Source: RYN-230 sp963704995 (lineage in GTDB: Bacteria > Actinomycetota > Actinomycetes > Streptosporangiales > Streptosporangiaceae). Taken from it: a DNA stretch of 64,000 bases. The stretch lies in the NCBI GenBank assembly GCA_963704995.1, contig CAVPIM010000002.1, forward strand, positions 5,091 to 69,090, read 5' to 3'. Below are positions 51,151 to 61,048 of this stretch, piece by piece (positions within the stretch are counted from its first letter, which is position 1; each line of letters opens with the position of its first letter). Both the position numbers and the translations under genes were made by a program. Below the pieces are notes generated by a model. The model searched no databases, had not been told where the DNA came from, and was given only the letters and a program-made list of their open reading frames with translations.

Positions 51151-54100
51151 ATGAGCGACCAGGGCCCGCAGGACCCGCCGCGCGGGCGGCGGGCGCGTGG
51201 CTCTGTCGATCCCGGTCCCAGGTACCCCGCCGACCAGCCGCAGCGTGAGTATCCGCCGCCGCCGTACCCCGAGATGGTGCCGGGGCCGCGCGGGCCTGCG
51301 GGCCCGGCCCCGGACGGTTCGCGGGGTTTCCGCGAGTACCCGGCGCCGCCAGATAGCCGGGGGACACTCAACGGTGAGTCCGCGCGCGGCACTAGGCGGT
51401 CCGCGGCACCGGCCGAGCCAGGGCCTGGTCATGGTGCCCGTCCCTCGCGGGGGCAGTCGTCGCCCGGCTACGGGCGGGCGGGAGGCACGCGGGAGCCGTC
51501 GCCCGGCTACCGGCCCGCCGGGAGCCCGGGAGAGTCGTCACCCGGCCGTGGCCGGTCCGCCACCCCGGCCGAGGCGGCGCGTGCTTACGGGCGTGGCGGC
51601 CCGGCGGGCAGTGGCACCCGGGGTTATGAGCATGGTGAGGCCCCCGCCAACGGCACACGAGGCCACGGACGGTCCGGAAGTCCCGGCGAGGCGGCTGGTT
51701 ACGCCCGGCCCGTGCCCCCGGCCGGCGCGCCCGGTTACCCGCCTCGCGCGGTCCCGGGCCAGGCGCGTTCCGGGCCAGGCCGTTCCGGGCCAGGCTGTTC
51801 CGCGTCAGGCGGCCGGTTACGGCCGGGCGGGCGGGCCGGGTGAGGCCGGGTACGACCGGGCCGCCGGGCCGGGCGAGGCGACCCGCGGCCGCAGGCGGGC
51901 GCCGGAGCCGGGCGAGGACGCGCGCGGCTACCGGCAGGAGCCGGGGCGTGGCGGGGACGAGCCCGGACGGGATCCGGGGCGCGCGCGTGAGCGGCCCGGG
52001 CGCGGGCGCGATGACAGCCGTCCGGGCCAGGCCTGGCCCACCCCGGACGCCGGGCGCCCCGGGCGCGGCGGCGTGGCGGGTGAGGAGCCCGGTGGCGCCC
52101 AGGACTTCTACCCTGGCCGCGGCCGGGGTACTGACCGGGGCCGGGAGACGGCGTCCCGGCCTGGCCGGGCTGGCGAGACGCCGTCCCGGCCTGGCCGGGC
52201 CGGCGAGACGGCCGCGCCGGGGCAGGCGCCGGACGGTGGCCGGGGGCGGCGGGCTGACCGGGCGGGCCGGGAGGCAGCCGGCCGGGCCTTCGAAGGCCGG
52301 GTGGTCCCGGGAACCGCAGCCGGCCCGGCCCGGGGCGAGCCCCCGGCCCGGGGCGAATTCCCGGGCCGGAGTGACTTCCTGGACCGGGGCCCGGACGACG
52401 ATCCCGGATGGGACAGCCATGATGCTGGCCAGGGGCGGGGGCGCGGGCGCGGCCTGTTCGGCAGGCGCGGCCGGGACGCCGAGCCCGGCCCCGAAACTGA
52501 TCACGACGCCGGGGCCAGGAGCGCCCGGCGGTCATACCCAGCCGCCCCGCCCCGGCTGCCCCTGCCTGAGCGGGCCGCGCCTGAGCGGGCCGCGCCTGAG
52601 CGGGCCGCGCCTGAGCGGGCCGCGCCTGAGCGGGCCGCGCCTGAGCGGGCCGCGCGAGGTGCCCGGCCAGGTCCGGCCGTCCCCCCGGGTCCGCCGGGCT
52701 CGCTCCGCCGGGGGGCTCGGTTCCGCCGGGGGGCTCGGTTCCGCGTGGCCGGCCGGTACCGCCGGGTGCTTCGGTTCCGCCGGGCAGTCCAGCCGGCCCG
52801 GGCCGTTCTGGGCCGCGCGGCCGTTCTGGGCCGCCGGACAGGTCTGTGCTACCGGACCGTTCTGTGCCACCGGGCGGTCCGGTGGGTCCCGGGGGCCCGG
52901 TGCCGGCGAGCCGTCCGGCGCCGCCCGGCGCTCCGGCTGGCCGCCGAGGGACGGTTCCGCCGGGGAGCTCACTTCCCCCGGGGGCTTCGCTGCCTGGTGG
53001 CCGGCCGGCCATGGCTGGCCGTTCCGTCCCGCCCGGGCAGCAGGACCTCGACGGCTACCTGACCGCCCCGCCGGCGCAGGCGCGCCTGGCTGGCTCACGG
53101 GAGGCCGCGCGCGCCAGCCGTCCCGGCCAGGCCGTGGACGAGCCCTCTGACTCCGGCTGGTCATCGGCGCCCCGGCGCGGGCGTCGCCACCGTCCCGAAC
53201 CTGGCCCCGAGGCCGCCCCGGAACCGGTAACCAGGGACCGCCCGGCGGAGCGGACCGGCCCGAGCCGCCACGCCCGGCGCGCCGGGGACACCCGGGGCGG
53301 CGGGGACACCCGGGGCGGCGGGGACACCCGGGGCGGCGACTCTGGCGCCGGCTGGGACAATCCGCAACTGACCGGCGGTCACCTCGGCCCGGGCCCCGCG
53401 ACCGGCCCCGCGGCCCGGCCGCGCGCCGCGTCCGGCCAGACCGCGGCCGACTGGACCAACTCCGGTCCCATCTCCTACGGGCGGACGACCCCCGAGTTCC
53501 CCGGCGCGGGGCGTGGCGCCGCGGCGGGCTTCGTTGCGGAACCTGAATTTGACCTTGACGACCGGCGTGGCGCAGGCCGGGAGTCCACCGGCTGGACCGG
53601 TGGCCGGCCGGTGCCCGCGCCGCCGGGGACGCGGCCGCCCGCGGATCCGCGGGCCGGGGACGAGGTGGCCGCCAGCCCGCGGTCCCGCGGCCGGGCCGCC
53701 CTGCGGGAGGCGCCGCCGGACCTCGACGCGGACCAGGACGAGGCCACGACGGGAGCCGGCCTGAGCGTGCCCCCCGACTGGGCGTCACGGGCGGATCAGC
53801 CTGGACGGGCCGAGCGGGCGAGCCGGCCGGAGCGGGCTGGCCGCCGGTCCGGGAGGCGCCGCAGCCGTCCGAAGCTCATGATCGGGGCCGGGCTGGCCGT
53901 GATCGTGGCCGGGGCGGCGGTCGTGCTGGGTGCGGGGGTGCTCGGCAGCAATGGGCCCGCGCACGTCCTGGTCACGCCGGACAAGCTGGGCGCCTACGTG
54001 CGGCGTCCGCAGCTTGAGAAGCAGATGAACGCCGCGCAGCTGCAGCGGCAAGTCATCACCAAGAGCGCGGGTCAGGCCACCCACGTCGTCTCGGCGGTCT

Positions 54101-54423
54101 ACGAGGACGGCACCAGCGCCACCAGCACCCAGCCACCGCAGATGATCCTGTTCATCGGCGGTAACCTGACCGGGGTCTCCGCGGCCGGTTTCATCGCGAG
54201 CTTCACCCAGGAGTCCAAGGGCGCGCTCGTGACCAGCGCGGGATCACTCGGTGGGTCGGCGGCCTGCGTCAACGCCCAGGCCAGCGTGCCGGGCAGTGTC
54301 GCGCTGTGCACCTGGGCCGACAACGACACATTCGGTGTAGTGGCCTCGCCCACGATGAGCGCCACCAGGCTGGCCACCCAGCTGCGGGCCATCCGGCCGC
54401 TGGTCGAGCACGTCGCCAGGTAG
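51151..54423 (+). CDS. low-complexity Pro/Gly/Arg-rich membrane-anchored protein, two compensating frame changes
   Basis: ATG at 51151 after AAGGGGATAT. Frame 1 reads MSDQGPQDPPRGRRARGSVD onwards to about 51766. A one-base insertion there moves the protein-like reading to the next frame (VPGQAVPGQAVPRQAAGYGR ... six APERA repeats) until about 52660-52700. The reading then returns to frame 1 and runs to the TAG at 54421. In all about 1090 codons: a huge disordered cytoplasmic part, one membrane helix (MIGAGLAVIVAGAAVVLGAG, near 53880) and an extracytoplasmic domain of about 160 residues with two Cys (AACVNAQ, ALCTWAD). Read strictly, it gives 51151-51843 and 52846-54423. Function unknown. Confidence 0.6.
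52145..52214 (+). repeat. imperfect 30-bp coding repeat
   Basis: GAGACGGCGTCCCGGCCTGG-type units recur about every 30 bases, coding for GETPSRPGRA. Confidence 0.6.
52565..52654 (+). repeat. six tandem 15-bp repeats coding for PERAA
   Basis: CCTGAGCGGGCCGCG repeats exactly from 52565, 52580, 52595, 52610, 52625 and 52640. It keeps only one frame open; frame 1 has TGA in each unit, which proves the frame used here. Confidence 0.9.
53283..53338 (+). repeat. three tandem 18-bp repeats coding for GDTRGG
   Basis: GGGGACACCCGGGGCGGC occurs three times in a row inside the disordered part of the membrane protein gene. Confidence 0.8.
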
Positions 54424-54490
54424 GCCTGGCGGGCTGAGGGCCTGGCCGGAAGCAGGGCGTGCGGGCGGGGTGTGCGGGCGGGGCCGCTGA

Positions 54491-55828
54491 TCAGCTGGCC
54501 GCGTCCTTGCCGTGCTGCGGGCGGGGCCTGCGCAGCGAGAACCGGACGATCGCGATGGCCAGGGCCGCGGCCAGCACGGCCAGGCCGACGAGCTCGCCGC
54601 CGATCAGCCGGGTGCTGAACGGGAAGGTCGCCGCCGCGTCGGTGACCCGCACGTTGCGGGCGTTAGGGAGCACGGCGGAGTAGGGGCTCGGGCTGGCGCT
54701 CGGTTGCGGCGACACGGTGGGGAACAGGCCGCCGGGCGACCCTGCGGACGTCGTCGGCCCGGGCAGCGCACCCAGCGCTCCCTGCGTGGTGGTCAGCGGG
54801 ACGGTGGGCAGTATCCCCGGGGGCAGCGTGGCCCCGATTCCCGAGCCGGTTGACGGCGAACTGGAAGCCGGGGTGGGCGTCGGTGACGGCGAGGGCTTTG
54901 ACGACGGCTTCGCAGTGATCTTGATGGCGGCATTCGCGGCGGGCGGGGCGGTGGCGTCGCTGGACTTGGCCGTGGCGGTGAGGGTGATGTCCTGGCCCAC
55001 GGCAGTGCTACTGGGCACCGCGGCGGTCGCCTGCAGCTCGTCCGAGGTGCCGCTGGCGATCCCGCCCACCGTGCACGTCGCCCCGCTGGCCGTGGGGCAG
55101 ACCGTGAACTTGGGCGTCACGTTCTTGCTGGCGGCTTTGCTGCTGATGGTCACGCTGACGCTGCTCGCCGCGCCGCCCGCGGGCCACACCCAGATCGCGT
55201 AGCTGGCCGTACTGCCGGGGTGCACGCCCGCCTTGGTGGTGATGGGCTGCACTTCCAGGCAGAGCTGGACCGAGGGGCTGCTGCCGGTCGGGCTGGGGCT
55301 CGGGGAGCCGGTACCCGTCGGGCTGGGGGAGGGTGAGCCTGAGGGACTGCTGCTGGGACTGCTGCTTGGGCTGCTGCTGGGAGTGCTGCTAGGAGTACTG
55401 CTGGGGCTGGACGAGGCGCTGCTGCTGGGGCTGGACGAGGCGCTGCTGCTCGGGCTGGCTGTGGCGCTGCTCGTGGCCTTGGGCGTGGACGTGGCACTGC
55501 TGGTGGCTTTGGGGGTGCTGCTGGGGGTGGCGCTGTTAGTGGCCTTCGCGGTGGCGCTGGCCTTGGACTTCGGGGTCTTGGACGACGAAACCGAGGCCGC
55601 GTCCAGGACGATCGCCGACTGGCCGGCCGGCACGGCGCGGACAGCGGAGGTAGCCGCCGGGGGCTGGCCGCACACGCTGGGCGCCGACGCGCCCACAGTG
55701 CTGGCATCAGTGGCGTTCGCCGTGCTGGCCTCGGCCGCCGTGCTGCCGAGAAGACCGATGCTGGAAGTGACGATGGCCGCGCCCGCCACGATGCCGAAGG
55801 CTGACGATGCGGATCGGGCAGATTTCAT
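54491..55828 (-). CDS. secreted Ser/Pro-rich surface protein with C-terminal membrane anchor
   Basis: 445 aa from the ATG at 55828, where a signal peptide begins (MKSARSASSAFGIVAGAAIV). A Thr/Ser/Pro stalk follows with runs of SSPSS and SPSPTG, then an Ig-like beta domain with two disulfide-capable Cys (VQLCLEVQPITTKAGVHPGS, FTVCPTASGATCTVGG), another Pro/Ser stalk and a C-terminal helix (LIGGELVGLAVLAAALAIAI) with an Arg-rich tail. There is no LPxTG, so it is membrane- rather than sortase-anchored. It converges with the preceding membrane protein gene, 67 bases between stops. Confidence 0.75.
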   Translation of the reverse strand: MKSARSASSAFGIVAGAAIVTSSIGLLGSTAAEASTANATDASTVGASAPSVCGQPPAATSAVRAVPAGQSAIVLDAASVSSSKTPKSKASATAKATNSATPSSTPKATSSATSTPKATSSATASPSSSASSSPSSSASSSPSSTPSSTPSSSPSSSPSSSPSGSPSPSPTGTGSPSPSPTGSSPSVQLCLEVQPITTKAGVHPGSTASYAIWVWPAGGAASSVSVTISSKAASKNVTPKFTVCPTASGATCTVGGIASGTSDELQATAAVPSSTAVGQDITLTATAKSSDATAPPAANAAIKITAKPSSKPSPSPTPTPASSSPSTGSGIGATLPPGILPTVPLTTTQGALGALPGPTTSAGSPGGLFPTVSPQPSASPSPYSAVLPNARNVRVTDAAATFPFSTRLIGGELVGLAVLAAALAIAIVRFSLRRPRPQHGKDAAS

Positions 55829-56113
55829 GGCCGCGCCTTCGTCGCCATGGTCATCTCCGTCGAGACCTCGCGTGTCCTCTGACTCATCAGATCGCCCGTG
55901 CCAGGAAACCATTCCCTGCTGCCGGAGTTCAACACCTGCGCTCAGGTGTCCCAGCCGCGAAGATCGAACCGGCCTGCCCCAACGCCAGAATATTCGGCGT
56001 GGCAAGGCCCCCGGATGGCTATGTCATGAACTATCCCGGTATCTCCCTCCTCGGGCCGATCCCCCCGGAGGCCATCTCTGCGTGGCGTTCCCGGGGCCGG
56101 CGCTAGCGGGTGA
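55829..56113. other. intergenic region upstream of the surface protein gene
   Basis: 285 bases holding the leader of the leftward surface-protein gene and the 3' flank of the anti-sigma-like gene. No gene is supported; the open frame running the other way through the Ser-rich gene is a shadow of its repeats. Confidence 0.4.
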
Positions 56114-57322
56114 TCACCAGGCGGCGCTCGTCTGGGCCCCGTCCATAACGGGCGGCTGGGCGGTCGTTACCGGGATCACGTGGCCGGTGGACAGGCTCAT
56201 CTCCGCCAGGTGGCCGGGGTGAAAGTAGCCGTAGATGAGCAGGTGCTGTCCGGCTGCGTCCGGGGTGACGGACACCTCGGCACGATTCAGGCCCCCGGGG
56301 GCGATACGGGCCAGCAGCCGGATCCGCTTGCCCGTGGTGGTGGCGTAAAGGCTGAGGATCACCGCGCCCCCGCGAGGTGCCGCCGCCGTTTCCACGTACA
56401 TCTGGGACCCGGTATGGGACAGGAGCACCCGGAACACGCCGGTGTGCAGGTGCAGCACCTTGCGGGCGTGGCGGGTCAGCGGGCCGCCCGGCGCGCTGGT
56501 GGGCAGGACCCATACATTCGTCAGCCCGTAGGCGTTGTAGGGAGATCCGGCCATGAAACCGAGCACGGAGCCGTCCGCGGTCAGCGACAGGTCGCCATCC
56601 ACCGGTGGCCGTAGCCCCCCCTTTCCATATGACCAGGTGGTGATCTGCCGGGTGGCGAGGTGGATCACCCCGGTCAGCTGGTGTGGCGCGCACACTCCAC
56701 CCACCTTGAAGGCCAGGACGTTCCCGTCCGCGCTGCCGACGAGTTCCATCACCACGCCGGTGATCTGGGGCACGCTCAGCGGTGTCAGCCCGCTAGGCCG
56801 GCCGCCAGGACCGATGGCGAACCGGTAGAGCTGCGTGGTGCAGCCCCGGGAGCTGGCCACCGCGGCCGCCACATACGTCCGGTCGCCACCGAGCCTGGCC
56901 ACCGCCTCGAACTCGCGATCCGGTCTGGGCGCGGGCACGGACGCGACTACCCGGCCGGTCGCGGAACGGTAGATGTTCAGCGCGTTATCCTGCGGCTTTC
57001 CCGTGAGCCCGGCGAAGAACCGGGGCGCGCCCGCCAGGCCAGGAGCTGTCCCGCCAGCCGGCGGGCTGGCCAGCAACCTCGGTACCACCAGGGTCGCGGT
57101 GACGACGATCATCGCGACGCACGCGGCCGCGATCACCGGGACGACGGCGTGAAGGCGGGCTCGTGGTGCCCATTCCGCGAGCCGCCGGGTCACCCAGGAG
57201 CGGCCCGGCGGCGTGGGCAGGCCAGGCAGGTCGCGGGCGGTCACTGTCTCGGCCGCGGCGCCGAACGCATCGCGGATCCGCTCCTCCATCACCGGCGCAG
57301 GCACGTCTTCCCGTCCTTTCAT
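56114..57322 (-). CDS. membrane-anchored protein paired with sigma factor (putative anti-sigma factor)
   Basis: 402 aa, overlapping the sigma factor stop by four bases. A cytoplasmic N-terminal segment of about 55 residues (MEERIRDAFGAAAETVTARD) is followed by one membrane helix (VVPVIAAACVAMIVVTATLV). A large extracytoplasmic domain with beta-propeller-like repeats follows (NIYRSATGRVVASVPAPRPD, SADGNVLAFKVGGVC, SLTADGSVLGFMAGSPYNAY, LSHTGSQMYVETAAAPRGGA). The topology and coupling match anti-sigma partners of SigE-family factors. No zinc motif is seen, so the role is inferred from context. Confidence 0.72.
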   Translation of the reverse strand: MKGREDVPAPVMEERIRDAFGAAAETVTARDLPGLPTPPGRSWVTRRLAEWAPRARLHAVVPVIAAACVAMIVVTATLVVPRLLASPPAGGTAPGLAGAPRFFAGLTGKPQDNALNIYRSATGRVVASVPAPRPDREFEAVARLGGDRTYVAAAVASSRGCTTQLYRFAIGPGGRPSGLTPLSVPQITGVVMELVGSADGNVLAFKVGGVCAPHQLTGVIHLATRQITTWSYGKGGLRPPVDGDLSLTADGSVLGFMAGSPYNAYGLTNVWVLPTSAPGGPLTRHARKVLHLHTGVFRVLLSHTGSQMYVETAAAPRGGAVILSLYATTTGKRIRLLARIAPGGLNRAEVSVTPDAAGQHLLIYGYFHPGHLAEMSLSTGHVIPVTTAQPPVMDGAQTSAAW

Positions 57323-57876
57323 GCTTTCTCCCCGGCCTTCCTGGCCAGCGCGGCCAGCGCCCTGGACGCGGTAGAGGCCACGGTGCCCCGGCTGACGCCC
57401 AGATCGGCCGCGATCTCGGAGTCGCTCAGGCCCAGGAAATAACGCAGGACCAGCACCTCCCGCTGGCGGCGAGGCAGCTGGGAGACCGCCTGGAGCACTT
57501 CGCGCCGGTCCTCGCCGGCCAGCGCCGCCGATTCAGCCGACCAGACCGGCAGGTCATCGGTGGCCGCCCCGCGCAACCTGGCCCGCTGACGGCTCCGCAG
57601 CACCGAGCGGCTGCCGTTCAGCACCGATACCCGCAGGTAGGCCACCGCCCGGCTGGAATCGTTCAGCCGGCCGAGCCCACGGAACAAGCCGAGGAATGCG
57701 TCCTGCACGACGTCTTCCGCGCTGGGCTGGTCGCCGACTAGCAGCAGCGCCATCCGGGTCAGCCGCAACGCATGACCCCGGTAAAGCTCATCGACGAGCT
57801 GCTCGGACCCGGCGGGCGCCCGTGGCGCCACCACAGTGGCCCTCGGGCCCGATGTACTCGCCCTGCGCATGGTCAT
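57319..57876 (-). CDS. SigE family RNA polymerase sigma factor
   Basis: 185 aa from the ATG at 57876; a start at 57945 is possible. Region 2: FVDELYRGHALRLTRMALLL-type (LVDELYRGHALRLTRMALLL), QPSAEDVVQDAFLGLFRGLG, AVAYLRVSVLNGSRSVLRSR. Region 4: QLPRRQREVLVLRYFLGLSD and SEIAADLGVSRGTVASTASR. This is the actinobacterial SigE family. A TATATA element lies upstream near 57946. Translationally coupled to the membrane protein that probably restrains it. Confidence 0.88.
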   Translation of the reverse strand: MTMRRASTSGPRATVVAPRAPAGSEQLVDELYRGHALRLTRMALLLVGDQPSAEDVVQDAFLGLFRGLGRLNDSSRAVAYLRVSVLNGSRSVLRSRQRARLRGAATDDLPVWSAESAALAGEDRREVLQAVSQLPRRQREVLVLRYFLGLSDSEIAADLGVSRGTVASTASRALAALARKAGEKA

Positions 57877-57959
57877 CGGCCCCACCAGACCGGGATGCTT
57901 CGATGATGCCGAATGGCAGTGCGCGCGCGGTAGTCGGATCGGCATGTATATAAGACGCC

Positions 57960-58266
57960 TCCGGCCGGAGATTGTTGAGCGGTTGCGGCCATGAGGCCGG
58001 TCAGCTCGACCTGGGAGCGCTGCCGTGGGGGCGCTGCCGTCGGGGGCGCTGCCGTGGGGAGAGCGCGGCCGTGGGGAGCGCGGCCTGGGGGAGGCTGGAC
58101 GCCTCCAGGTAGGGACGCCGCGACTCCCGTAGTGCGGTAATCTCTCCTAGGTCGGTGCGCGCGTGCAGCTTGGCGATGCTGTGAGATGAGACGCCGGCGG
58201 AACCGCAGTACACGACCCGGGTTGCGGCGCAAAGCGCACAACCCCAGGTCAGACAACTTAAGACTC
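57960..58266. other. non-coding region with GC-rich tandem repeats upstream of the tRNA gene
   Basis: About 300 bases. From 58014 to 58092, GGGGGCGCTGCCGT-type units of 13-17 bases repeat five times with drift towards GGGGAGCGCGGCC. The remainder up to the tRNA has no recognised feature. Confidence 0.5.
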
Positions 58267-58339
58267 GCCCCCTTAGCTCAGTCGGCAGAGCGTCTCCATG
58301 GTAAGGAGAAGGTCTACGGTTCGATTCCGTAAGGGGGCT
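58267..58339 (+). tRNA. tRNA-Thr(GGT)
   Basis: A full cloverleaf: acceptor GCCCCCT/AGGGGGC, D arm GCTC-AGTCGGCA-GAGC, anticodon stem TCTCC/GGAGA with loop ATGGTAA (anticodon GGT, reading ACC), T arm TACGG-TTCGATT-CCGTA. The discriminator T and an encoded CCA (58340-58342) follow. Confidence 0.95.
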
Positions 58340-58387
58340 CCAGGTCAGAGAGCTTTTTCGTGCATGTGATCGGCGACTAAGAGCCCG

Positions 58388-58415
58388 AAACTGCCCCCTG
58401 GGGGGGCAGTTTTTC
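58388..58415 (+). terminator. rho-independent terminator after tRNA-Thr
   Basis: AAACTGCCCCC pairs with GGGGGCAGTTT, followed by a T-run (TTTTTC). A classical intrinsic terminator. Confidence 0.85.
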
Positions 58416-59136
58416 ATCTAGCCGGGGCCGTAGACCACGTCCGTGACCTGGCTGTGGGCGTGCCGGGTAAGTGGGAGCGGTTCCCGGGTCCGGGAAGCGC
58501 TCCGAGGCTGGTGAACGACGAGCCGCAATATTGCGGCACCGCAGCCACGAGGGGCAGACCTAGAAGCACTGAGCTGTCAATGGCGGCTGAATTCACGTGC
58601 CGCCTACATGAGCGGATGCGGCGTCGGTTGCCTCGCGTCCGACGCGATGGGCGCCATCGGAGCCCGCCGCGCCTGGGCTGAGGCTGGTCACCGAGGTCAG
58701 AGAACGGTGTCGTTGCCTGACTTCTGTGGGACAGTTCCAGGCGGGCGGCGAGTTCTCGACCGTAGCCTCTCCGACAGGCGCTTGCACACGCTCGTGAATC
58801 GGCCGCCAACCGGCGTCCGGTGCCGTGGGGGCAGGCGATCCCCGTCACAGGCAATCGCGGAACACCGACCAGCCCGCCGGTCGCACCGGTGCCTGCTCCT
58901 GCACTCAACTGCGGGGAGAACTGCCGGCGCCGATTGCGGCTGAAACCGACGGACGTCGCTGCCGTCTGGCACTGTCAGGGCTGATGCAATCCCTTGACCG
59001 AAACCGTGCGGCCTCAAGGCTGCGGCAACGGCAGCAACGAGAAGATTCACCTGGTGCTGTCCGAAGCTCACGGGACATGACTGCCACTACGCAGTGAGCT
59101 ATGCTGGATTCACTGCATACACTCGGAAGAGGCCCA
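58416..59136. other. 720-base region without a recognisable gene
   Basis: Open frames here (for instance 58414-58908 on the minus strand) give sequences without any family signature or ribosome binding site. No integrase, transposase or repeat of the tRNA 3' end was seen. The last 50 bases carry the candidate GntR operator. Confidence 0.4.
59091..59120. promoter_or_regulatory. candidate operator upstream of GntR gene
   Basis: GCAGTGA (59091-59097) and TCACTGC (59110-59116) are exact inverted repeats. The word GGATTCACTGCATAC (59106-59120) recurs as GAATTCACGGGATAC at 63562-63576, before the hydantoinase gene, with 12 of 15 positions identical. Confidence 0.5.
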
Positions 59137-59845
59137 ATGTCGATGACCTTACTGAAGCTGCCGCCTGAGGCGCGGAGGCTGGACAGTGCGCCCTTGTCCG
59201 AGCACGTCTATCAGGTGATCCGGGACGCGATCTGCGACGGCGTGATCAAGGAACACGACCACCTGGTCCAGAACCAGCTCGCCGAGCAGCGGGAGGTATC
59301 GCGCACCCCGGTGCGCGACGCGTTGCTCCGGCTGGCGCAAGAGGGCCTCGTTCGCGCCGTGAGCGCGCGGGGGTTCGTGGTGAAGGCGCTGACTCCCAGC
59401 GACATCCTGGAAATATACGAGGTGCGGACGTTCCTGGAGATACCTGGCAGCATCTCCGCGATCCCGTTCGTCACCGATCGGCATGTGGCCAGGATGGAAG
59501 AGATCAACCGTGGGATCGCGACCTCGCCCATCGACGCGTCGATTGCTTACGACCTCAATCGCGACTTTCATGCCGTCCTGCTGGAGATCGGTACCAACCG
59601 GCTGATCCAGCGCACCCTGGCCGACCTGTGGGAGCTACCGGTGACCCGCCGGGTCTTCCGCCACCACGTGACGAATCAGTTCGACGCCGAGGCCATGGCC
59701 AATGGGCACCTCGCGATCATCGAGGCGGTAGCCGCCCGGTCGGAGGAGAAGCTTGCGCGCGGCCCTGCTGGCCCATCTGGAAGAGGCGCGCGAAGAGGCG
59801 AGTACCTGGCTCAGCGCTGACGCACTGGTGGCGGGCAAACCTTGA
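59137..59845 (+). pseudogene. GntR/FadR-type regulator, frameshifted near the C terminus
   Basis: ATG at 59137 after GGAAGAGGCCC. Winged helix (LSEHVYQVIRDAICDGVIKE, QREVSRTPVRDALLRLAQEG) and FCD domain (LEIYEVRTFLEIPGSISA, DLNRDFHAVLLEIGTNRL). Near 59756-59762 one extra G (GCGCGCGGCCC) breaks the frame. Removing it continues ALLAHLEEAREEASTWLSAD and ends at a TGA (59843-59845) that overlaps the TTG start of the thiolase gene. As written, the frame ends at 59820. It probably regulated the catabolic genes that follow. Confidence 0.8.
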
Positions 59846-61048
59846 CCGTTCTGCGCCGGGCCCTGGTGGTGGCCGCCGTCCGGACCCCCATGGGCCGGTT
59901 CGGCGGGTGCGCCGCCGGGACCCAGGGTGGACGACCTGGCGGCGCAGGTGATCCGCGCCGCGGGTTCAGCGGGGCGGGTCTCGCGGACGACCAGGTGGAC
60001 GAGGTGATCGCCGGGACGGTGAACGCCTCGGGCGAGGCCATGGGAAACATCGCCCGGTTCGCTGCTCTGCTGGCGGGTCTGCCGACGAGCGTGGCCGGCT
60101 GACTATTAACCGCTACTGCGGATCCGGCCTCTCGGCGGTCAATGCCCTGGCCCACTCGATCTCGTTCGGTCTGTAGGTGCCGGTGTGGCGGTGGGGGCCG
60201 AAGTAATGAGTCGCTCCACGTGGCCGGTCGCCATCCCGGTCGGCCAGAAGTACCCGGGGCCACTGGTGGGCCGCAACGCGATGTGGAGCGGCGCGGGCGG
60301 ACCGCAGCACCCAGCGCTTGAGGCGGACGGCACCCATGATCGAGATGCCCGAGGGCGCACAACTCGCGGCGGAGAGTTCGGCTTCGATCGAGCTTCGCCC
60401 TGAACTCGTATGCGCTGGCCAGCCACATGCGGGCGGCGCAGGCCTGGGACAGCGGCCGGTTCGGCGACGAGGTGATCACCCGTGCCCTACCTCGCGCGGT
60501 TCCTTCGAGGCCGATGAGACGGTCAGGCGCGACACCAGCCTAAATCCCTGGCCCGCCGGCCGTGATGACGACGGATGTCCCGACATCACGGCCGGCAATG
60601 CCTCGCCTGTCTCGGACGGGGCCAGCGCGCTCGCCCTGGTCGCCCCGGACGTCGCCGGAACCCTGGACAGGGGAGCCCCTCGGTGAGATCGTGGCCACCG
60701 CAGCGGTCGGCGTGGATCCCGCGCTGTTCTCCGTCGGGCCGGTCGCGGCGGTGCGCAAGATGCTTGCCCAGGCCGGCCTGTCCCTGGACGACATCGGCCT
60801 CTTCGAGATCAATGAGGCATTCGCATCGCAGATGCGCGTCTGCATCGACCAACTGGGGCTGGACCCAGAGCGGGTCAACGTGAACGGTGGAGCGATCGCC
60901 CTCGGGCATGCGCTGGGTAACTCCGGGAGCCGGACCCGGCGACGCTGGTGCACGAGATGCGCCGCCGCGGGGTTCGCTACGGCATCGCCGCGCTCTGCGT
61001 CGGGGCCGGCGAGGGAATCGCCACGCTTGTACGGAACCTCGGCGCCTT
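59842..61048 (+). pseudogene. thiolase (acetyl-CoA acetyltransferase family), multiply frameshifted
   Basis: Starts TTG at 59842 (TVLRRALVVAAVRTPMGRFG). Thiolase signatures are scattered over all three frames: RVDDLAAQVIRAAG, GLADDQVDEVIAGTVNASGE, TINRYCGSGLSAVNALAHSI with the acylated Cys, AVGAEVMSRS, FALNSYALASHMRAAQAW, TAGNASPVSDGASALALV, GLFEINEAFASQMRVCIDQL and VNVNGGAIALGHALGNSG with the catalytic His. At least six frame changes are needed to join them. All catalytic motifs survive, and few if any true nonsense changes are needed. 3' end approximate. Confidence 0.75.

Noticed and set aside
55233..56222. Leucine-rich membrane-like open frame on the plus strand
   Set aside because: The Leu/Gly repeats are the reverse complement of the Ser/Pro stalk of the surface protein gene, which has a signal peptide, an Ig-like domain and an anchor.
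58267..58342. Prophage or integrative element attached to the tRNA gene
   Set aside because: No integrase, no phage genes and no second copy of the tRNA 3' end were found in the window; noted only as a possibility beyond the edge.
58414..58908. Minus-strand open frame between tRNA and GntR gene
   Set aside because: No ribosome binding site, no family signal, and composition unlike neighbouring proteins.
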